Source of the DNA: Sphingobacteriaceae bacterium UBA6709
GTDB taxonomy: Bacteria > Bacteroidota > Bacteroidia > Sphingobacteriales > Sphingobacteriaceae
Assembly: GCA_002454425.1 (NCBI GenBank)
Contig: DKIV01000055.1
Location: 1-58,109 of the forward strand
DNA: 58,109 nt
Reading direction: 5' to 3'
This document shows positions 42,341-51,339 of the stretch, piece by piece; within the stretch, counting starts at the first letter, position 1, and the number at the start of each line of letters is the position of its first letter. Below the pieces are notes generated by a model. The model worked only from the letters and a program-made list of their open reading frames with translations, was not told the DNA's origin and ran no database searches. The translations under genes were made by a program, and so were the position numbers.

Positions 42341-43096
42341 CTAATATTTAAGGCCCTTCGCTGACGTAGCCTCGAGAGTTACGGAACCAACAAGGATTTC
42401 TACCTGAGCCTTTACAGGAATGCGGTTACCATCATCGGTAATCCACAAATAGAGCTTACTGTCTTTCCGAAAGATGCGTCCCGGTTTGATCGAAGGATTA
42501 AACTTCAGGCAGCTAAAAGTACCCAAGGGCGTTTTTATGGTCTCGCGCCCTACAAAGGTAATACGCATATCAGCCACTTCATCATCAAGAAAATAAGGAA
42601 TTGAAAACGTATATCCCGGCTTGATAGCTGACATATCCAAATTTCGCGCGTAGTAAAACGCTGACACTAAATCAAAGGTTTTATCTCTTCCTTTAAAAAC
42701 CCCCTTGGTTGCGGTAATCTTATTCTGTACCTGATCAAACTGGGCTTTGTCATTTCTCCGGTAGTTAGCTTCCCGAATGTTTTCAGTATAATAGTAAGGC
42801 AATAGGGATGTACGGTCAATGTACGAGTCGTATCGGTTACGTACCTTATAGAAAAGATTGAAGGAAGCCGCTGTCTTGCCCTCGGCCACCAAATGATAAA
42901 CCGGCCGACCGCCGAATTTCATATCACTGTCCAGTACATTAATCGTCGCCTCCGCAGCTGTTATAAAGCCATAGCGTAACCTATATTTCAATTGCTCGCC
43001 TGGCGCGAAAGACACAGTACTCCGGTTATCAGGAACCTGAGCAAGCGCTGCTTGAAACATAAGCATTAAGAAAACGAGACCGAATATTCTGGACAT
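42341..43096 (-). CDS. DUF3108 domain secreted protein
   Basis: The 251-residue protein has a signal peptide (about 1-19, MFQAALAQ) and a DUF3108 beta-rich domain (about 28-245): FAPGEQLKYRLRYGFITAAEATI, YHLVAEGKTAASFNLFYKVRNRYDSYID and YARNLDMSAIKPG. It is expected in the periplasm or outer membrane. Its exact function is unknown; relatives lie near envelope-biogenesis genes. It follows the DUF2480 gene by 8 bases, so the two are probably co-transcribed. Confidence 0.85.
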   Translation of the reverse strand: MSRIFGLVFLMLMFQAALAQVPDNRSTVSFAPGEQLKYRLRYGFITAAEATINVLDSDMKFGGRPVYHLVAEGKTAASFNLFYKVRNRYDSYIDRTSLLPYYYTENIREANYRRNDKAQFDQVQNKITATKGVFKGRDKTFDLVSAFYYARNLDMSAIKPGYTFSIPYFLDDEVADMRITFVGRETIKTPLGTFSCLKFNPSIKPGRIFRKDSKLYLWITDDGNRIPVKAQVEILVGSVTLEATSAKGLKY

Positions 43097-43104
43097 ACGC
43101 TAAA

Positions 43105-43620
43105 TCAATCTTTTCGTTTGTAAACAGGAACAGTCGAACATGGCTCACCATACATCACGCTCTTGGCATATTTTGTAAGCACTGCTGTCAATCGAACAAA
43201 TGCTGACGTAGGGATCTGAACATCTCCACAGCCCTTAACCACGATCCGCTTATCTCTGAATCTTTCAATATCCAACGAATCTATAGCTTTGTTATAGAGC
43301 TCGGTCTCCAGACCTTCCAAAGTCGCGTAGGTAACATAATGAGCATAAGGTCTGAGATGAGTTGCCAGGAGCATGTATGCCCACGTAGGCACAATAGCGT
43401 CCGCTGTACAAACGATTGCTACATTCTTATCGGTGTACGCCGACCAATCATGAGATTTCACGAATTCTCGAAAATCCTTCTCACGCAAAATCATACCATG
43501 AAAAAGATTTTCCTTTATATCATATATCACGCGCTCGTACTCATCCCGCAGCTCAGCAAGATCGAAACTCACTAATCCACTTTGTGCCACACGGTTAACT
43601 ATATTCTCTTGAATTTCCAT
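43105..43620 (-). CDS. DUF2480 family protein
   Basis: The 171-residue Bacteroidetes-specific protein has no known function. It is soluble, with no signal or membrane segments. Family-typical segments are VSFDLAELRDEYERVIYDIKENLFHGMILREKDFR and KRIVVKGCGDVQIPTSAFVRLTAVL, with a conserved GCGD. I used the ATG at 43620 (MEIQENIVNRV). The 13 extra upstream codons are unsupported. It overlaps no neighbour and sits 8 bases before DUF3108. Confidence 0.82.
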   Translation of the reverse strand: MEIQENIVNRVAQSGLVSFDLAELRDEYERVIYDIKENLFHGMILREKDFREFVKSHDWSAYTDKNVAIVCTADAIVPTWAYMLLATHLRPYAHYVTYATLEGLETELYNKAIDSLDIERFRDKRIVVKGCGDVQIPTSAFVRLTAVLTKYAKSVMYGEPCSTVPVYKRKD

Positions 43621-43920
43621 AATAAAGAAACTGTCTTGCCCGAACCATCGATCGGACAATCTTATAAACTAAATAAAAAAAACTAACAATTGTTTGCCTC
43701 TAGGTACCGCATGATAACAGCACCTGGCGATCAAATATCAACTTAATATATGTAGATTAATAACATGGTCAATAGTTTAACATTCAAACAACACACGGAT
43801 GCACATCGCTGGTCGCCAGCAGGCACAAGACCCGGATTACGTTAGGATAAGGCGGCAATTATAGCGGCTGTTAAGAGAAATCAGGCACTATCTCTTAACA
43901 GCCTGGCAGAGCTGAAATTA
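43621..43920. other. 300-base gap between the DoxX and DUF2480 genes
   Basis: It contains the hairpin at 43866-43903 downstream of doxX and the upstream region of the DUF2480 gene. I see no ORF or RNA gene in it. Confidence 0.75.
43866..43903 (-). terminator. Strong hairpin downstream of the DoxX gene
   Basis: A perfect 13-bp stem (43866-43878 with 43891-43903) and 12-nt loop start 17 bases past the DoxX stop. The T-tract on the minus strand is poor, so termination may be weak or Rho-assisted. Confidence 0.5.
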
Positions 43921-44307
43921 TTAGTCCCAGGCGTTCTTCGCTGAGACAGCATATTTACCAGCGCCGCTAAATACAAGAGCCAAGGCTCCAAGTAAATAGA
44001 GTGCTAAAAGTTCCAACGCGTAACCACCATGGTCACTAATCGTGAACAGATCCGACATATGCGCCATTAACACTGCGACTACACAATTAACGACGTAGAT
44101 AGCCGCAGCAATTCGGGTACGGAAGCCCAGGAGTATTGCCAGAGGAGCAAGCACCTCACCAATATATACGGCATATGCAAGTACCCCTATCTGTCCTTTT
44201 ATAAAATCAATTCCATGAAGCACTTTCGCAAAACCATGGAAAAGCATTAAACCGCCAATACTCACACGCAACAGCAATAAAGCTAAATCAATATTCTTTT
44301 GTTTCAT
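43921..44307 (-). CDS. DoxX family membrane protein
   Basis: The 128-residue protein has about four membrane helices (around 9-27, 42-62, 68-88 and 95-117) and DoxX-type segments (LLLRVSIGGLMLFHGFAKVLHG, VYIGEVLAPLAILLGFRTRIAA, GGYALELLALYLLGALALVFSGAGKY). It is a small inner membrane protein. DoxX relatives are linked to quinol oxidation or redox stress, but no specific function can be assigned here. It is monocistronic between two hairpins. Confidence 0.88.
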   Translation of the reverse strand: MKQKNIDLALLLLRVSIGGLMLFHGFAKVLHGIDFIKGQIGVLAYAVYIGEVLAPLAILLGFRTRIAAAIYVVNCVVAVLMAHMSDLFTISDHGGYALELLALYLLGALALVFSGAGKYAVSAKNAWD

Positions 44308-44396
44308 CTCGCAAAAATGGGGCTAATTTTAGAAAAACAACGTTGAGCAGAATCAAGAAATATAGGACAACACGGACTTTTCAAGTTCCCTAAAAC

Positions 44397-44424
44397 GCAA
44401 AAAAGGGAGCCTCTCAGCTCCCTT
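44397..44424 (-). terminator. Rho-independent terminator of the PpiD-like gene
   Basis: An 8-bp stem (aagggagc 44403-44410, gctccctt 44417-44424) and 6-nt loop are followed on the minus strand by six T (44399-44404, partly in the stem). It is 27 bases past the foldase stop. Confidence 0.88.
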
Positions 44425-44451
44425 CTCCATTTAATTCAAATATATCCTTGG

Positions 44452-46563
44452 TTAAAAGAATTTCAAACGATAGTCTTTAATCTCAGCACCCTTACGTAAT
44501 ACATCGACAACCTGACTTTGTGAACGCTGAATAAGCGTTTGCTGAATTTGCTGCTTCTGGCTAAACGTGTTTGTCAAAGGGGCAGGATTTGTAAACCCGT
44601 TCACTTCTACAACATACACGCCCTGATCGCCCTTTATAGCTCCCGAAAGCTTCTTAGGTTGCATTCCGAAAACGGTACCTACAACTTTATTCTCCTGAGC
44701 AACACCAGGAATCACCGGATTGGCGAATACCACATTCTGCACTGGCTGAGCCTGACGACCAACCTTTGCTGCCACCTGATTGATATTAGTAGCACCTTTC
44801 AAGGCAGCCTCCATCTTTTCAGCAAGCATGCGTCCCTTCACCAAATTACGAACCATAGGTTCAATCTCTTTCTTAACGTCCTCAAGCTCAAGAGTGCCTT
44901 TTTTACGTACGGAAGCGAGACGAGCAACAACATAAGCATCCTGCATTTCGAACACCTTATCCGCAATATCTCCCTTATCTGCCTCGAATGCCCATCTCAC
45001 AAGCTCCCTTGGATTATCAAGACCTGCAATCATCGACTGTGACGCAGATACGTTGTCCGCAACAAGCTTCTTATATTTATTTTTCGCAATAGCGTCGTCA
45101 AAAGCTTTCTGATCAGATGCTGAAGACAAGAACCCTGAAGCTTTGGCAAATGCAGCTTGCTGAGTAGTATTGCTACTAACGACAGCCTTATCTACAAGAC
45201 CAACCTTAGCCACTCTTGACGAGCCTACCTGCTTTTCAATCTTAACCACATGAACTCCGAACTGGGTAGTTATAGACTTAACATCTCCAACCTTTCCGTT
45301 AAATACCGCCTCTTCAAAGGCTGGAACCATTGAACCACGAGCAAAGGTTCCTAAATCGCCACCTTTGTCCTTTGTTCCATCTGTACCGTACTTAGCAGCG
45401 AGTTCCGCAAATGACTTGCCTCCTTTAATCAGCGACACCAAAGAGTCAGCAAGCTTTTTAGTTTTGTCCATGCCGCCTAAAGTAGCCGCATTTAACAGAA
45501 TATGACTTGCCTTCACCGAGTCAGGACTCACACGAACATCTACAACCTTTGCGATCTTATAAGCGCCATTACTTAAAACGGGACCTATTACCGTGCCAGT
45601 AGCAGCAGAGAATACCGCAGAATCCAGTGCCGGGTCTAACTGACCCTTCTTGTAGTAAAGTAAAGGAGCCTTAGTGTCAGCATTAATGCTCACAAACAAA
45701 GAATCATTTGAAGTTGTTCTGAAGTCCTGAGCAAGCTTTTGCGCCTGTGCGCGTACCTGCATAGAATCCTCTTTAGTAGGATTCGCATCAAATACTACAT
45801 ATTCAATACTCCTTGACTCCTCTTCATTCTTAAAGCGAGCCTTGTTTTCATCATAAAACTCTTTGTAATCTGTATCACTAAGCTGCACCTTCGTATCAGG
45901 TACCGAAGCGTAATCCAAACTTACATAGTTAAAGTTCGCCAGCTTATTACGCTGAGAATAATCTTCTTTCGCCTCAAGAGAAGTAACATATAAGCTATTT
46001 CTCACGAGGGAATTATATTTCTGGAATAAACGTCCGCGTCTTAAGGATACCAGGAAATTATTCCATTGATCCATCATAGGACTATTGGCATCCTGATCTT
46101 TCATATTATTGATGAAGGCACTCAGCTGAGCTCTGTCGATCTGTCCTGTCTGAGGATTTGCAAAAGCCTGCACTACCTGAGGATCAGGATTCTTACCAGT
46201 AAGCATATCAGCAATTTCATTATCACCAATAGTCAAACCTAAGCGATCCACTTCCTTATTCAGCAAAATCTCCATCACAGTCTGGTTCCAGGTGTTCTCA
46301 ACCACGTACGCAGACATTTGGGGATTTAAAGTAGACTGCCCCATCTGCTGTTTAAACTGCATTTCGTTCTGATCTACCTTGGCCTTAAAGGCTTCATAAT
46401 TGATAGTTTCACCAGCAACTTCACCTACGTCAGTCCGGTTACCGCCCATAAACGGGCCTCCAAGCTTAACGACATCGCCGATCAAAAAAGCTACAATTGC
46501 TAAACCAATGGCGCCAATAAGGATGGCTCCAGCACGGTTACGCAAAAAACTCATTATTCCCAT
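44452..46563 (-). CDS. PpiD/SurA-like peptidyl-prolyl isomerase, membrane-anchored
   Basis: This foldase for outer membrane and secreted proteins has one N-terminal membrane anchor (about 12-30, AGAILIGAIGLAIVAFLIGDVV), a SurA_N-type chaperone region (about 45-270) and a parvulin domain (about 340-440: VKASHILLNA, FAELAAKYGTDGTKDKGGDLGTFARGSMVPAFEEAVF, FGVHVVKIEKQ). A C-terminal chaperone-like part follows. The frame opens with a TTG at 46572. The first ATG is at 46563 (MGIMSFLRNRAG, 703 residues), which I used; 46554 is another candidate. It lies downstream of lptC, fitting an envelope-biogenesis cluster. Confidence 0.9.
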   Translation of the reverse strand: MGIMSFLRNRAGAILIGAIGLAIVAFLIGDVVKLGGPFMGGNRTDVGEVAGETINYEAFKAKVDQNEMQFKQQMGQSTLNPQMSAYVVENTWNQTVMEILLNKEVDRLGLTIGDNEIADMLTGKNPDPQVVQAFANPQTGQIDRAQLSAFINNMKDQDANSPMMDQWNNFLVSLRRGRLFQKYNSLVRNSLYVTSLEAKEDYSQRNKLANFNYVSLDYASVPDTKVQLSDTDYKEFYDENKARFKNEEESRSIEYVVFDANPTKEDSMQVRAQAQKLAQDFRTTSNDSLFVSINADTKAPLLYYKKGQLDPALDSAVFSAATGTVIGPVLSNGAYKIAKVVDVRVSPDSVKASHILLNAATLGGMDKTKKLADSLVSLIKGGKSFAELAAKYGTDGTKDKGGDLGTFARGSMVPAFEEAVFNGKVGDVKSITTQFGVHVVKIEKQVGSSRVAKVGLVDKAVVSSNTTQQAAFAKASGFLSSASDQKAFDDAIAKNKYKKLVADNVSASQSMIAGLDNPRELVRWAFEADKGDIADKVFEMQDAYVVARLASVRKKGTLELEDVKKEIEPMVRNLVKGRMLAEKMEAALKGATNINQVAAKVGRQAQPVQNVVFANPVIPGVAQENKVVGTVFGMQPKKLSGAIKGDQGVYVVEVNGFTNPAPLTNTFSQKQQIQQTLIQRSQSQVVDVLRKGAEIKDYRLKFF

Positions 46564-46801
46564 ATAATACAATAAATTTATATTTCTTCCTCAAAAAGAG
46601 GGCGCAAGATACAACTTTTACAAAAAATACCCCATAAATAGCGTGACAAAATTCACGCATTTTTAAAGGTTTCCACGCGTATCATGAAAAACCAGATCCC
46701 CAAAACAAACAAGCTGAAAGAAATACCCGCTGAGCGCTTAAGGTTCCGACAAACATTTCATGTAATAAACGAAAAAACCGACCGAACGTACAAGCGTTCA
46801 A

Positions 46802-47365
46802 CTACTGTGTAAGCTCCGGTCCCGACGGAAAGTTGCCCGATCCTTCACCCAACTCCCAGTATTTAAATCCCTCATCGCTTGAAAAACCGTTACCAAAAAG
46901 AATATTTCCATTAGGCTGCGTGACGTTCACCATTTTAGTAGAGTATATTGGCTTAGGGCGCGCTGGATCCCAGATTAACTCATCTGACTTAAAAACATCA
47001 CCTCGCTGGCTAGTCCCCACTACATTTCGTCGCATCTCCACAATACGGCTTTTCTCATGCATCAACGCATAATCAGATACGATGCGCCCGCTTTCCTTTT
47101 TGTTCTCATCAAAGAATATCACGGTCGCTCCTTTCAGCATTTCGTAATAGGGCTTCTTGGTCTTAAAATGCAACAACTCAGGAGCTAATACCCGGGCTTT
47201 CACCTTCGCCGAATCACTATATATAATCTCAACTTCCAGAGATTTATCTACCTGTGCAGACTGCGTTCGTTTAGACACTTTCTCTACTTCGCGCAAATCG
47301 TTCTCGCAGCCTTGCATAAGCAAGGCGCAACAGATCAGCAACAAAAGAAAATCATGCCTTCTCAA
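46802..47365 (-). CDS. lptC: LPS export ABC transporter periplasmic protein LptC
   Basis: LptC bridges the inner membrane LptBFG and the periplasmic LptA during lipopolysaccharide transport. The 187 residues begin with a hydrophobic segment ending in a lipobox-like LLMQGC (C20), common for Bacteroidetes LptC. The LptC/OstA-like beta-jellyroll follows (VEIIYSDSAKVKARVLAPELLHF, GATVIFFDENKKESGRIVSDYALMHEKSRIVEMRRNVVGTSQRGDVFKSDELIWD). Only 2 bases separate it from the outer membrane protein gene upstream, so the pair is co-transcribed with coaX. Confidence 0.9.
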   Translation of the reverse strand: MRRHDFLLLLICCALLMQGCENDLREVEKVSKRTQSAQVDKSLEVEIIYSDSAKVKARVLAPELLHFKTKKPYYEMLKGATVIFFDENKKESGRIVSDYALMHEKSRIVEMRRNVVGTSQRGDVFKSDELIWDPARPKPIYSTKMVNVTQPNGNILFGNGFSSDEGFKYWELGEGSGNFPSGPELTQ

Positions 47366-47367
47366 GC

Positions 47368-48666
47368 TTAATCGAATTTATATTTTCTAAACCACGTATC
47401 GTTAAGCGTAAAGCCTAAATGTATATTTACATAGTGTTCGCGAACAAGATTATTCTCAAGTGTTCCTCTTTGACCTAACTCTGCCGAAAGGTTAATCTTA
47501 TAGAATGTTGTTCGTGTAATACTCGATTGCAAAGGCAGACCTAAACCAAACGTAATAGCCATTTGATTGATATCTGTATTATTCAAGTGCAGATTAGTCT
47601 TATCATATGAGAAACCCAGGCGATAGTCAATAACCTTAAAGTAACTTCCCACGGAATTAATATCAGGAGTATACTGACCACCGATAGAAAAACCTTTCGA
47701 ATCCTGCATATAGCCATACTTCGTACGATTCTCCTTATACTTTGACCAATCGCTCATGCGCACATCCGCACCTACCATCCAATGATTTGGATTTTCGAAA
47801 GCAATACCGAATGAATGTTTCATAGGTAAGGTAAGTGTACGATCTTCCTTTGAGGTTGCATACAAGGTATCTCTCGCTAATCCTTCCTCTCCTCCCTGTC
47901 CTTTTGTATAGCGAGTGAACACTGAATTTTCATCCAGAGTTAGCTTAGACGTAGCGGTTCCCGAATATCCCAAGGTCATACGTACTTTCTTAGACACATT
48001 GGTAAAATACTGAACCCCATAATCGAAATTAAAACCACCAAGACTGGAACTTGCGATCTGACGGGTGCTATATGCCGCTGCATCATACACAAACTCAAGT
48101 GAATTACTCCGTTCAAGCTTACCAAACACATAGGACGCGTTAGCTCCTACACTCAGGTGCTTACCAATCTGAATACCGTATCCTAAATATGCCTTCGACA
48201 CCCCGCCATCACCACTGAAAATATTATCAACAGTGTTTGTGTCTATAAAGCTACGCGAACGACTTTGATAGCCCAGACTACTAAAAGGCACCAGACCAAA
48301 ACTCATCGCCGATTTCTTAGTAACAGGCACTGCGAAAGTAAGGTGACTCAAAGCCGCTGTAAAGTCAGTCTCATCGCCTCCTCGGTTGGCCCGATTAAGA
48401 TATTCACCGCTTATACCTCCGTCAAATACGGTAAGACGTATCGATGAATACTGCGCCGGATTGGCAACATTTATATTGTGGTATGATCCAGGCATCCTGT
48501 ACGCCGCGGAGATCCCCCCCATAGCACGCGTTTGAGGCAACAATGGCCTGTTCAATAAACCAGGACCAAATTGTGAATATGTCGAACTGGTGGTAGTTTG
48601 TGCTATCAGTCCGCGGGAAACTGTCAACAAACAGATCAGCAGAATATATTTGGAAAATCTAAACAT
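47368..48666 (-). CDS. Outer membrane beta-barrel protein, FadL/OmpP1-like
   Basis: The 432-residue protein has a signal peptide (about 1-22, RGLIAQ), then YSQFGPGLLNRPLLPQTRAMGGISAAYR, a pattern shared by FadL/OmpP1-type Bacteroidetes channels. Alternating amphipathic strands run to the C-terminal aromatic/charged end (WFRKYKFD). It is probably a monomeric outer membrane barrel of unknown ligand. Its start overlaps the coaX stop by 8 bases and its stop lies 2 bases before lptC. coaX-OMP-lptC is a tight operon. Confidence 0.8.
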   Translation of the reverse strand: MFRFSKYILLICLLTVSRGLIAQTTTSSTYSQFGPGLLNRPLLPQTRAMGGISAAYRMPGSYHNINVANPAQYSSIRLTVFDGGISGEYLNRANRGGDETDFTAALSHLTFAVPVTKKSAMSFGLVPFSSLGYQSRSRSFIDTNTVDNIFSGDGGVSKAYLGYGIQIGKHLSVGANASYVFGKLERSNSLEFVYDAAAYSTRQIASSSLGGFNFDYGVQYFTNVSKKVRMTLGYSGTATSKLTLDENSVFTRYTKGQGGEEGLARDTLYATSKEDRTLTLPMKHSFGIAFENPNHWMVGADVRMSDWSKYKENRTKYGYMQDSKGFSIGGQYTPDINSVGSYFKVIDYRLGFSYDKTNLHLNNTDINQMAITFGLGLPLQSSITRTTFYKINLSAELGQRGTLENNLVREHYVNIHLGFTLNDTWFRKYKFD

Positions 48667-49405
48667 TATAATGATGTAAAACTTCGTTCAAACCAATGAG
48701 AACTAAATTCGGCTCGGTTTTTACTTTGTCGGCAAAGATGCTATTTTTAAGCTGTCTATCAAAAAATTTAACATCGCCCCCACAAAGAAGCACCCGCAAA
48801 TCCTGATTTTTTATACTATAAGATTCTATAAAACCCAAAACCTCATAAAAAATCCCGTTTAGCACACCGCTGTGCATGGCGTTGGCAGTACTATCTCCGT
48901 AATTTTCAATAAAAACCTCCGTCATCTGGAGATCGGGAAGTTTCCCGGTAAAAGTATGCATTGCCTTATACCGCATCGCAATGCCCGGCGAGATGCTTCC
49001 TCCACGATATACTCTTTCCGAAGATAAGAAATCGTATGTAATACAAGTCCCGGCATCAATCACCAGACAGTTTTGCTTCTGATAAAGACGGTCGGCACCA
49101 ATCACGGCAGCCAGCCGATCAGCGCCCAATGTCTCCGGACTGCCATATCTATTGTCGATGCCGGCAGTCAACCCTGTATGAAAATAGAAAAATGGACACC
49201 CTATGCCCAACAACAGGTCTTCAAGATCCTTGTTGTCCGACCGCACCGACGACACTATTGCTCGCTCCACCTTCCGTTCCGATATAACTCTCGTAAGTAA
49301 TGTAGCTTCAACCACAGGAAAACGAGCCTCCCAGGTCAATTGCCTGTCGGCGAATACCGCTAACTTCACCATGGTATTCCCTACATCGATAACAAGATTC
49401 GTCAT
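48659..49405 (-). CDS. coaX: Type III pantothenate kinase
   Basis: CoaX phosphorylates pantothenate, the first step of coenzyme A synthesis, and is not feedback-inhibited by CoA. The 248-residue ASKHA-fold protein starts at the ATG at 49405 (MTNLVIDVGNTMVKLAVF). The GTG at 49417 would add four residues. Phosphate and substrate motifs are IDVGNT, PETLGADRLAAVIGA, LVIDAGTCITYDFL and GGSISPGIAMRYKAM. Its end overlaps the outer membrane protein gene by 8 bases, showing translational coupling to envelope genes. Confidence 0.94.
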   Translation of the reverse strand: MTNLVIDVGNTMVKLAVFADRQLTWEARFPVVEATLLTRVISERKVERAIVSSVRSDNKDLEDLLLGIGCPFFYFHTGLTAGIDNRYGSPETLGADRLAAVIGADRLYQKQNCLVIDAGTCITYDFLSSERVYRGGSISPGIAMRYKAMHTFTGKLPDLQMTEVFIENYGDSTANAMHSGVLNGIFYEVLGFIESYSIKNQDLRVLLCGGDVKFFDRQLKNSIFADKVKTEPNLVLIGLNEVLHHYNV

Positions 49406-49535
49406 ATTTTTAAGCACTCCTCAACGTTATGCCGTGCTCATAAAAAAAGCATAACGCGGAACTTCATGATACAAAACTATTTAAATTTCGTTTGGATGCG
49501 CCTCCCTTATTTGTTAAAAATAGTTAATGCAGGCA

Positions 49536-50510
49536 TTATATAAATTGGAAATACAGCGTTGAGGCAGCAAGAATGAGATATAAACCCTCATACAACCATT
49601 TCTTACCAGCGTCAACAAAGAAAAAAGACATCATGACCGACACCGGGATAACCGCCAGCAGAAAATGATATATTTCATAGTCCCGATTAATGGAGAAACC
49701 CAACATGGTGAACAAGAACAATAATACAAGCACGAAAAACACCTTCCTTATAAAGACATTACTCCGGTAAAAACGCTTCTGAATAGAGAAAAATGACAGC
49801 ACCAAAATTACCGCCAGCGGTAACAGCACAATAAAGTCGTATATATTGGCGCGGTAGAACGTATGAAAGGAAATGACCAATGGAATGGTACTGTAAGCCT
49901 TGTTAAGAGCTCCGTTTAGATAATATATCGTTCCAACAAAAAACCAAATGGTGGCAAATCCCATCAATGCGGCCATCCATTCGCGCCAGTTGAACGGCCT
50001 GAAGACACTTATCACCACCCAAATCAACGGAAGCATAATGATGTAAGGAAAATAAACCAATGTCCCCAAGGCTGCAATCATGCCGAGATCAAACATCGTT
50101 GCCATGACATCGTCACGACGATAAAGGCTCAGGAACTTATAAAGCATCCAGATCACAAAAAAATTAGCCAGTAACGCGGGGCTCAGTACAACAAAAGGCT
50201 CAAGCAACGCACTTACCGACACATACATCAGCGCTGGTATAAAGGTAGGTTTTCCGAGAATATTGAATCCGTTAACGAGCCTGTTCAACAAGATCGCCTG
50301 CAAAAACACGATCACCATCGCCGTAAAAATATTACCAAATGGAGAAAACAGATCTTCCGGAACATTCACGAGAAAGCCTGCATAGGTATCAAACAGCGAA
50401 AGATCGACGGTGTCAGGCATCTTTAGCAACACGCCAACCCTGAACAACATGGTAATAAATGCAAGCAGCAACAGGTTGGCAGGATTAAGATTCCTAAACT
50501 GACCGATCAT
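49536..50510 (-). CDS. DUF6427 family multi-pass membrane protein
   Basis: The 324-residue integral membrane protein has about eight or nine hydrophobic segments and the opening MIGQFRNLNPANLLLLAFITMLFR that marks the Bacteroidetes DUF6427 family. A conserved cytoplasmic motif SVFRPFNWREWMAALMGF lies near residue 170. The function is unknown. It stands alone, 130 bases upstream of coaX on the same strand. An exact -7 box on the minus strand is listed at 50580-50587. Confidence 0.82.
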   Translation of the reverse strand: MIGQFRNLNPANLLLLAFITMLFRVGVLLKMPDTVDLSLFDTYAGFLVNVPEDLFSPFGNIFTAMVIVFLQAILLNRLVNGFNILGKPTFIPALMYVSVSALLEPFVVLSPALLANFFVIWMLYKFLSLYRRDDVMATMFDLGMIAALGTLVYFPYIIMLPLIWVVISVFRPFNWREWMAALMGFATIWFFVGTIYYLNGALNKAYSTIPLVISFHTFYRANIYDFIVLLPLAVILVLSFFSIQKRFYRSNVFIRKVFFVLVLLFLFTMLGFSINRDYEIYHFLLAVIPVSVMMSFFFVDAGKKWLYEGLYLILAASTLYFQFI

Positions 50511-50579
50511 AGCAATTCTCTCATATTAATTAAAAATGCAGCACCATGAATCCTGAGACGCCATGGAGCCATTTTCCTG

Positions 50580-50587
50580 CAAAGATA
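50580..50587 (-). promoter_or_regulatory. Candidate -7 box of the DUF6427 gene
   Basis: On the minus strand TATCTTTG is an exact match to TAnnTTTG, ending 69 bases upstream of the ATG. No clear -33 TTTG lies 19-21 bases further up. Confidence 0.35.
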
Positions 50588-50645
50588 TAATTTTGAGCAA
50601 TGCATTTCCGGCGTAGAATGAAATACAAACCGAACTTTTCCCCAT

Positions 50646-51338
50646 CTAAAGAAGATCCTTCAGTTCCTTTAACGCGGCTATCTGTCGCGGAACAAACGCT
50701 GGCACTTCTTTACCCAGCGGATTAAAGAAGATCGCATCCATGCCATAGTCCAAAGCTCCTTTAATATCGGCTTCGAGACTGTCGCCTATCATCACGCATG
50801 AGCTTTTATCACAACCAGCCTGACTCAAGGCATATTCAAAAATAGCAGGGTCGGGCTTGTTCACTCCCAAAGTCTCAGAAATTACAATATTTTCAAAGTA
50901 GCGTTCTAAGTCGCAGCCCCGAATCTTCGTGGTCGTCGCTTCAAAAAAACCATTGGAAATAAGATGCAGCTGATATCGCGAGCTAAGATATTGCAACACA
51001 TCGATCGCATCGGGAAAGAGATTGGTCTTTGTCGGACAGACGCGCAGATACTCATCCTCAAAATCTACGGGAATAGCTCCCGGATCAAGACCCAGATCTA
51101 CAAAAGTCTTCTTAAACCGAGTGGCCCGCAGATGCGCTTTATCGATCTCTCCCCGGTGATACGCGCCCCACAACTCATGATTATTGCGCGTATAGGTAAA
51201 AACAAAAGACTCAAAATCCTTAACACCTAAATTCTCAAGACCATGCGTATCATATAGTTCGAGAAGCGTCTCCTCTGCATTCCTGTCAAAGTCCCATAAA
51301 GTATGGTCCAGATCAAAGAACAAATGCGTATACTTCAT
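50646..51338 (-). CDS. YjjG-family noncanonical pyrimidine nucleotidase
   Basis: This HAD-superfamily 5'-nucleotidase of 230 residues has the catalytic DLDHTLWDF (D9, D11), LISNGFFEATTTK (motif II), GVNKPDPAIFEYAL (motif III Lys) and IGDSLEADIKGA (motif IV). YjjG-type enzymes clear damaged or non-canonical pyrimidine nucleotides. The longer frame overlaps upp; the ATG at 51338 leaves a 1-base gap and matches the family start. Its pairing with upp, the uracil salvage gene, supports a pyrimidine role. Confidence 0.88.
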   Translation of the reverse strand: MKYTHLFFDLDHTLWDFDRNAEETLLELYDTHGLENLGVKDFESFVFTYTRNNHELWGAYHRGEIDKAHLRATRFKKTFVDLGLDPGAIPVDFEDEYLRVCPTKTNLFPDAIDVLQYLSSRYQLHLISNGFFEATTTKIRGCDLERYFENIVISETLGVNKPDPAIFEYALSQAGCDKSSCVMIGDSLEADIKGALDYGMDAIFFNPLGKEVPAFVPRQIAALKELKDLL

Positions 51339-51339
51339 A

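Noticed and set aside
44539..45042. 167-codon plus-strand frame opposite the PpiD-like gene
   Set aside because: It is an antisense shadow of the foldase gene with a random-looking composition.
46772..46799. Terminator of lptC (gaacg/cgttc stem near aaaaaa)
   Set aside because: The stem is only 5 bp and the T-run lies six bases beyond its base, so it is too weak to list as a feature.
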